Origin: an uncultured Shewanella sp.
GTDB lineage: Bacteria; Pseudomonadota; Gammaproteobacteria; Enterobacterales; Shewanellaceae
Reading direction: 5' to 3'
Length of the DNA stretch: 64,000 nucleotides
Assembly (NCBI RefSeq): GCF_947501665.1
Contig: NZ_CANMWS010000029.1
Span: forward strand, 16,569-80,568
The position numbers were made by a program, and so were the translations under genes. Position 1 is the stretch's first letter; each line of letters starts with the position of its first letter. This document shows positions 61,463 to 64,000 of the stretch, one piece after another. Below the pieces are notes generated by a model. That model was not told the DNA's origin and did no database searches. It saw only the letters and a program-made list of their open reading frames with translations.

Positions 61463-61479
61463 AATACGTTATAACGCAC
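61463..61479 (-). promoter_or_regulatory. Operator-like site 2 between benE and the XRE gene
   Basis: AATACGTTATAACGCAC, the inverted partner of site 1, with centres about 37 bases apart. It is 27 bases before the regulator's ATG and could mediate autorepression. Confidence 0.6.
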
Positions 61480-61505
61480 AACGGGCTTAAAAGAGAAATT
61501 GACTG

Positions 61506-62084
61506 ATGATGAATCCTAACCAAGATTTAGCGAGAATGCTTAAATTTTATCGACAACAAAAAAGCTGGAGTTTGGATAAAACAGCTCATGAAACTGGCGT
61601 GAGCAAGGCAATGCTAGGTCAAATTGAACGTGGAGAGTCCAGTCCAACAGTTGCAAAACTATGGAAAATAGCAACGGGTATGCAACTTTCTTTATCTCAA
61701 TTGCTTGAGCCTGATCATGCCCAAAATAACACATTGACACCTAGGAACCAAAAGCCAACTATCAGGCAAGCTGCTGCATTAAGACAACAACAAACGGTGG
61801 ATGACATGCTCGTCTCTACGTTATTTCCTTATGATCCACAATTAAAATTTGAAGTTTTTGAAATCACCCTTTTGCCCGGTTTTGAAAAACATGCCCAAGC
61901 GCATGCAAAAGGTGTCATTGAACATGCATTAATGATAAACGGACAAATGGATCTACTCATAGAAGATACTTGGCAAGTATTGATAAATGGTGACAGCATT
62001 CGCTTTAATGCTGACCAATTGCATGGCTATCGTAATAGCACTAAGGATGTAGCTATTTTCCATAACATTATTTATTACCCTTAA
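61506..62084 (+). CDS. XRE-family regulator with C-terminal cupin domain (SutR-like)
   Basis: A 192-residue regulator. The N-terminal helix-turn-helix reads RMLKFYRQQKSWSLDKTAHE then TGVSKAMLGQIERGESSPTV (residues about 10-60). The C-terminal cupin (about 110-190) includes HAQAHAKGVIEHALMINGQM and NADQLHGYRN, a probable small-molecule sensor. The domain order and the divergent BenE/YdcO-type neighbour match E. coli YdcN (SutR)/YdcO. Two inverted GTTATAAC-centred sites lie in the shared promoter. The start is the first of two adjacent ATG codons. Confidence 0.88.
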   Translation: MMNPNQDLARMLKFYRQQKSWSLDKTAHETGVSKAMLGQIERGESSPTVAKLWKIATGMQLSLSQLLEPDHAQNNTLTPRNQKPTIRQAAALRQQQTVDDMLVSTLFPYDPQLKFEVFEITLLPGFEKHAQAHAKGVIEHALMINGQMDLLIEDTWQVLINGDSIRFNADQLHGYRNSTKDVAIFHNIIYYP

Positions 62085-62115
62085 TGTGAAGACTGTTGAT
62101 GACTCCCCAATAAAG

Positions 62116-62137
62116 AAGGCCCATTTTATAGGGCCTT
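62116..62137 (+). terminator. Terminator between the XRE gene and yceI
   Basis: AAGGCCC pairs with GGGCCTT around an 8-base loop, between convergent genes. Confidence 0.65.
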
Positions 62138-62199
62138 GTTGACGTGATGGAGTCTTATTTATTTTCTGAAACAAGTGATTATCAGAAAAAGAGTCCTAG

Positions 62200-62775
62200 T
62201 TATTGTTTAATCCCTTCAATGACTAAATCCAGTTTTACATTTTGTGATGCTGGGCCTAAATCCATCTTAATATTATAATCTTTAAGGGCAAACTCTGTTG
62301 TTCCCTCAAAGCCTGCTCTATAACCGCCCCAAGGATCTTTTCCTTCACCAATTTCATGAGCTTGAATAGCTAAAGGTTTTGTCACACCATTTAAGGTAAA
62401 GTCACCATTAATGATGAAATCGCCATGCCCTTTATTGACAACCGATGTTGATGTAAAGCTTGCTTTAGGAAATTTCCCGACATTTAAAAAGTCACTGCCA
62501 CGTAAATGCTTATCACGTTCAGCATGATTTGAATCAATACTTGCAGTATCAATAATGACACTCACTTTCGCCTTTGACATGTTATTTTTGTCGATACTGA
62601 ATTCACCGTTAAAGTCATTAAAACGGCCCACGACAAAACTATAACCTAAATGGCTTACTTTAAACTCAATTGAAGCATGAGCACCTTGTGTGTCAATAAC
62701 ATAATCAGCAGCTTGTGCTATACCACAAAACAATAAAGAAGTGGATAACGTCATTGATAATAAATGCTTTTTCAT
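62200..62775 (-). CDS. YceI family periplasmic lipid-binding protein
   Basis: A 191-residue YceI-like protein. The signal peptide ends near residue 22 (AQA). The lipocalin-like barrel shows YVIDTQGAHASIEFKVSHLG, FNDFNGEFSIDKNN, KVSVIIDTASIDSNHAERD and HLRGSDFLNVGKFPKASF, and ends DLVIEGIK. Family members bind isoprenoid chains. GGGAT precedes the ATG. It is downstream of a cytochrome b561 gene, the yceJ-yceI arrangement, suggesting a role with quinones. Confidence 0.93.
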   Translation of the reverse strand: MKKHLLSMTLSTSLLFCGIAQAADYVIDTQGAHASIEFKVSHLGYSFVVGRFNDFNGEFSIDKNNMSKAKVSVIIDTASIDSNHAERDKHLRGSDFLNVGKFPKASFTSTSVVNKGHGDFIINGDFTLNGVTKPLAIQAHEIGEGKDPWGGYRAGFEGTTEFALKDYNIKMDLGPASQNVKLDLVIEGIKQ

Positions 62776-62849
62776 CTTAATATCCCTAAATTAATCTCTG
62801 TTATTTTAAGCTAACTCACTTTGTATAGTTAACCTTTCTATCGATTTTC

Positions 62850-63401
62850 TTACTTAGATGTTATTTTCAACATTCTCGTAAGTGTGTTGTCTCTATCTAA
62901 AAAATGATGCTTCAACGCCCCTAATCCATGAATACAGGCTAATCCAATTAAGCTATATGCCAGAACTTGGTGGATTAAACCAGCAATATCTGCTTGATCG
63001 TTAAATAATTGCCCTAAACTGGCCAACTCAAACCAATCAAACACCCAAATCCCTCTGTTATCCGCTGTGGAAATCAGATAACCACTGCCCATAATGGCAA
63101 ATAAAAGGATATAAATAAGTAAATGAGTATAATGACTGGCTTTTTTCTCCCACATTTTATGTGATGGTGCACTTTTAGGTTGAGGATTAACCCAACGCCA
63201 AACCAAGCGCAATACCGTCAAGATAAATAACAATACGCCAAGACTTTTATGAATATCCGGCGCTGTTTTATACCAAGCACTGTAATAGGTTAAATCCACC
63301 ATCCAAAATCCAAGACAAAAAATGCCAATCACTGCCAATGCGCTTATCCAATGCACTATAATACTGACAATTCCGTATCCACTACTTGTATTACGAAACA
63401 T
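62850..63401 (-). CDS. Cytochrome b561 (YceJ-type)
   Basis: A 183-residue, four-helix membrane cytochrome b. SIIVHWISALAVIGIF, IHKSLGVLLFILTVLRLVWR, HKMWEKKASHYTHLLIYILL and IHQVLAYSLIGLACIHGLGALKHHF supply the histidines for two b hemes. It probably moves electrons from quinol to a periplasmic acceptor. AGGATAGGG precedes the ATG. It forms one transcript with the YceI gene 74 bases downstream. Confidence 0.92.
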   Translation of the reverse strand: MFRNTSSGYGIVSIIVHWISALAVIGIFCLGFWMVDLTYYSAWYKTAPDIHKSLGVLLFILTVLRLVWRWVNPQPKSAPSHKMWEKKASHYTHLLIYILLFAIMGSGYLISTADNRGIWVFDWFELASLGQLFNDQADIAGLIHQVLAYSLIGLACIHGLGALKHHFLDRDNTLTRMLKITSK

Positions 63402-63637
63402 TTTTTACCCTATCCTGTTATACCCTATTGTTATAATACTGAGAAATAATCAAATTAAAATCAATAAAAATAGATGATTAACTTCGATTTTTTAGAAAGA
63501 CAGATTTTTCTATTCATGCCAACACTCTCATCTATAAGTTAACATTCATATTTTCAATTAAAAAACCATCAATTGGATCATAAAAAGCACACTTTGCATA
63601 TTAACTAATCGAATAGTATCGAGATCATAAAAATGAC

Positions 63638-63666
63638 TTGCAGCGAAAGGATCACCGCTATATTAT
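63638..63666 (+). promoter_or_regulatory. Sigma-70 promoter of the tRNA array
   Basis: TTGCAG, exactly 17 bases, TATTAT, followed by ACGCGC. The GC-rich discriminator after the -10 is typical of stringently controlled stable-RNA promoters. The first tRNA begins about 55 bases downstream. Confidence 0.8.
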
Positions 63667-63721
63667 ACGCGCACTCCAAAACGAGATGCTTTAACCGCAA
63701 TTTTTTGGAGAACAAAATAAT

Positions 63722-63797
63722 GCCCGAATAGCTCAGTCGGTAGAGCAGAGGATTGAAAATCCTCGTGTCCCTGGTTCGATTCCGGGTTCGGGCACCA
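63722..63797 (+). tRNA. tRNA-Phe (GAA)
   Basis: 76 bases, cloverleaf with acceptor GCCCGAA/TTCGGGC, D-loop AGCTCAGTCGGTAGAGC, anticodon GAA in the loop TTGAAAA, GGTTCGATTCC T-arm, and an encoded CCA end. It is identical to the copy at 63924. Confidence 0.97.
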
Positions 63798-63822
63798 TTT
63801 TTGTATAGTGTGATATCAATAA

Positions 63823-63898
<76 letters not shown>

Positions 63899-63923
63899 CT
63901 TCTATAAAGAAGTCATAAAATTA

Positions 63924-63999
63924 GCCCGAATAGCTCAGTCGGTAGAGCAGAGGATTGAAAATCCTCGTGTCCCTGGTTCGATTCCGGGTTCGGGCACCA
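63924..63999 (+). tRNA. tRNA-Phe (GAA), second copy
   Basis: Identical to the first tRNA-Phe over all 76 bases, with encoded CCA. It is 25 bases after tRNA-Thr and ends one base before the window edge, so the array may continue. Confidence 0.97.
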
Positions 64000-64000
64000 T

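Overview
The window reads as the chromosome of a Shewanella-like marine gammaproteobacterium with low G+C. The gene families and pairings point that way: stand-alone pstS beside phoBR, rdgC, ppnN, xni, the gcvA-ygdD-rlmM block, NAD-type isocitrate dehydrogenase, thiI with a rhodanese domain, pomAB, the xseB-ispA-dxs operon, and divergent grpE/nadK. The genus is inferred from gene content and synteny, not from a marker gene.

Layout. 1-7.5 kb: RNA methyltransferases (a TrmK-like and a NOL1/NOP2/Sun protein), an FAH-family hydrolase, a dicarboxylate/amino-acid symporter, YaiI, PhnA and a glutathione peroxidase. 7.7-14 kb: a phosphate block (pstS with an 11-bp-periodic pho box, phoR, phoB, a porin), preceded by a tandem ~370-bp duplication carrying two very small genes. 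14-31 kb: housekeeping and signalling (rdgC, M61 and S9 peptidases, a TPR/degenerate-GGDEF protein beside an active-type diguanylate cyclase, ppnN, xni, rimJ, isocitrate dehydrogenase, rlmM, gcvA). 32-38 kb: a tryptophanase/tyrosine phenol-lyase family enzyme, a flavin reductase, a secreted beta-helix protein and thiI. 38-48.5 kb: a myo-inositol catabolic island (iolG, iolJ, iolB, iolC, a second Gfo/Idh/MocA dehydrogenase, iolD, iolE, and an SP-family transporter) lying between thiI and pomAB, with an IS256-type transposase remnant at its right edge. 48.5-55.8 kb: pomAB, xseB-ispA-dxs, grpE, nadK. 56-64 kb: a vibriolysin-like M4 protease, an NhaC antiporter, a BenE transporter with a divergent XRE-cupin regulator, yceI/cytochrome b561, and a tRNA Phe-Thr-Phe array.

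How the parts work together. PhoR/PhoB should sense phosphate limitation and act through the pho box in front of pstS. The iol genes form a nearly complete inositol-to-DKGP pathway (uptake, oxidation, dehydration, ring opening, isomerisation, phosphorylation, aldol cleavage). The methylmalonate-semialdehyde dehydrogenase (iolA) and an obvious iol regulator are not in the window.

Most notable observations: (1) two tandem small genes (48 and 42 codons), each with its own terminator, whose differences are mostly synonymous while the flanking DNA is almost identical; (2) two families of non-coding, terminal-inverted-repeat (MITE-like) elements, three copies of one and two of the other, sitting right against gene ends and starts; (3) a lyase with a tyrosine phenol-lyase backbone but tryptophanase-type residues at the two classical specificity positions; (4) a pair of inverted operator-like 17-mers between benE and its XRE-cupin regulator; (5) a remnant of a duplicated dehydrogenase gene tail inside the inositol island.
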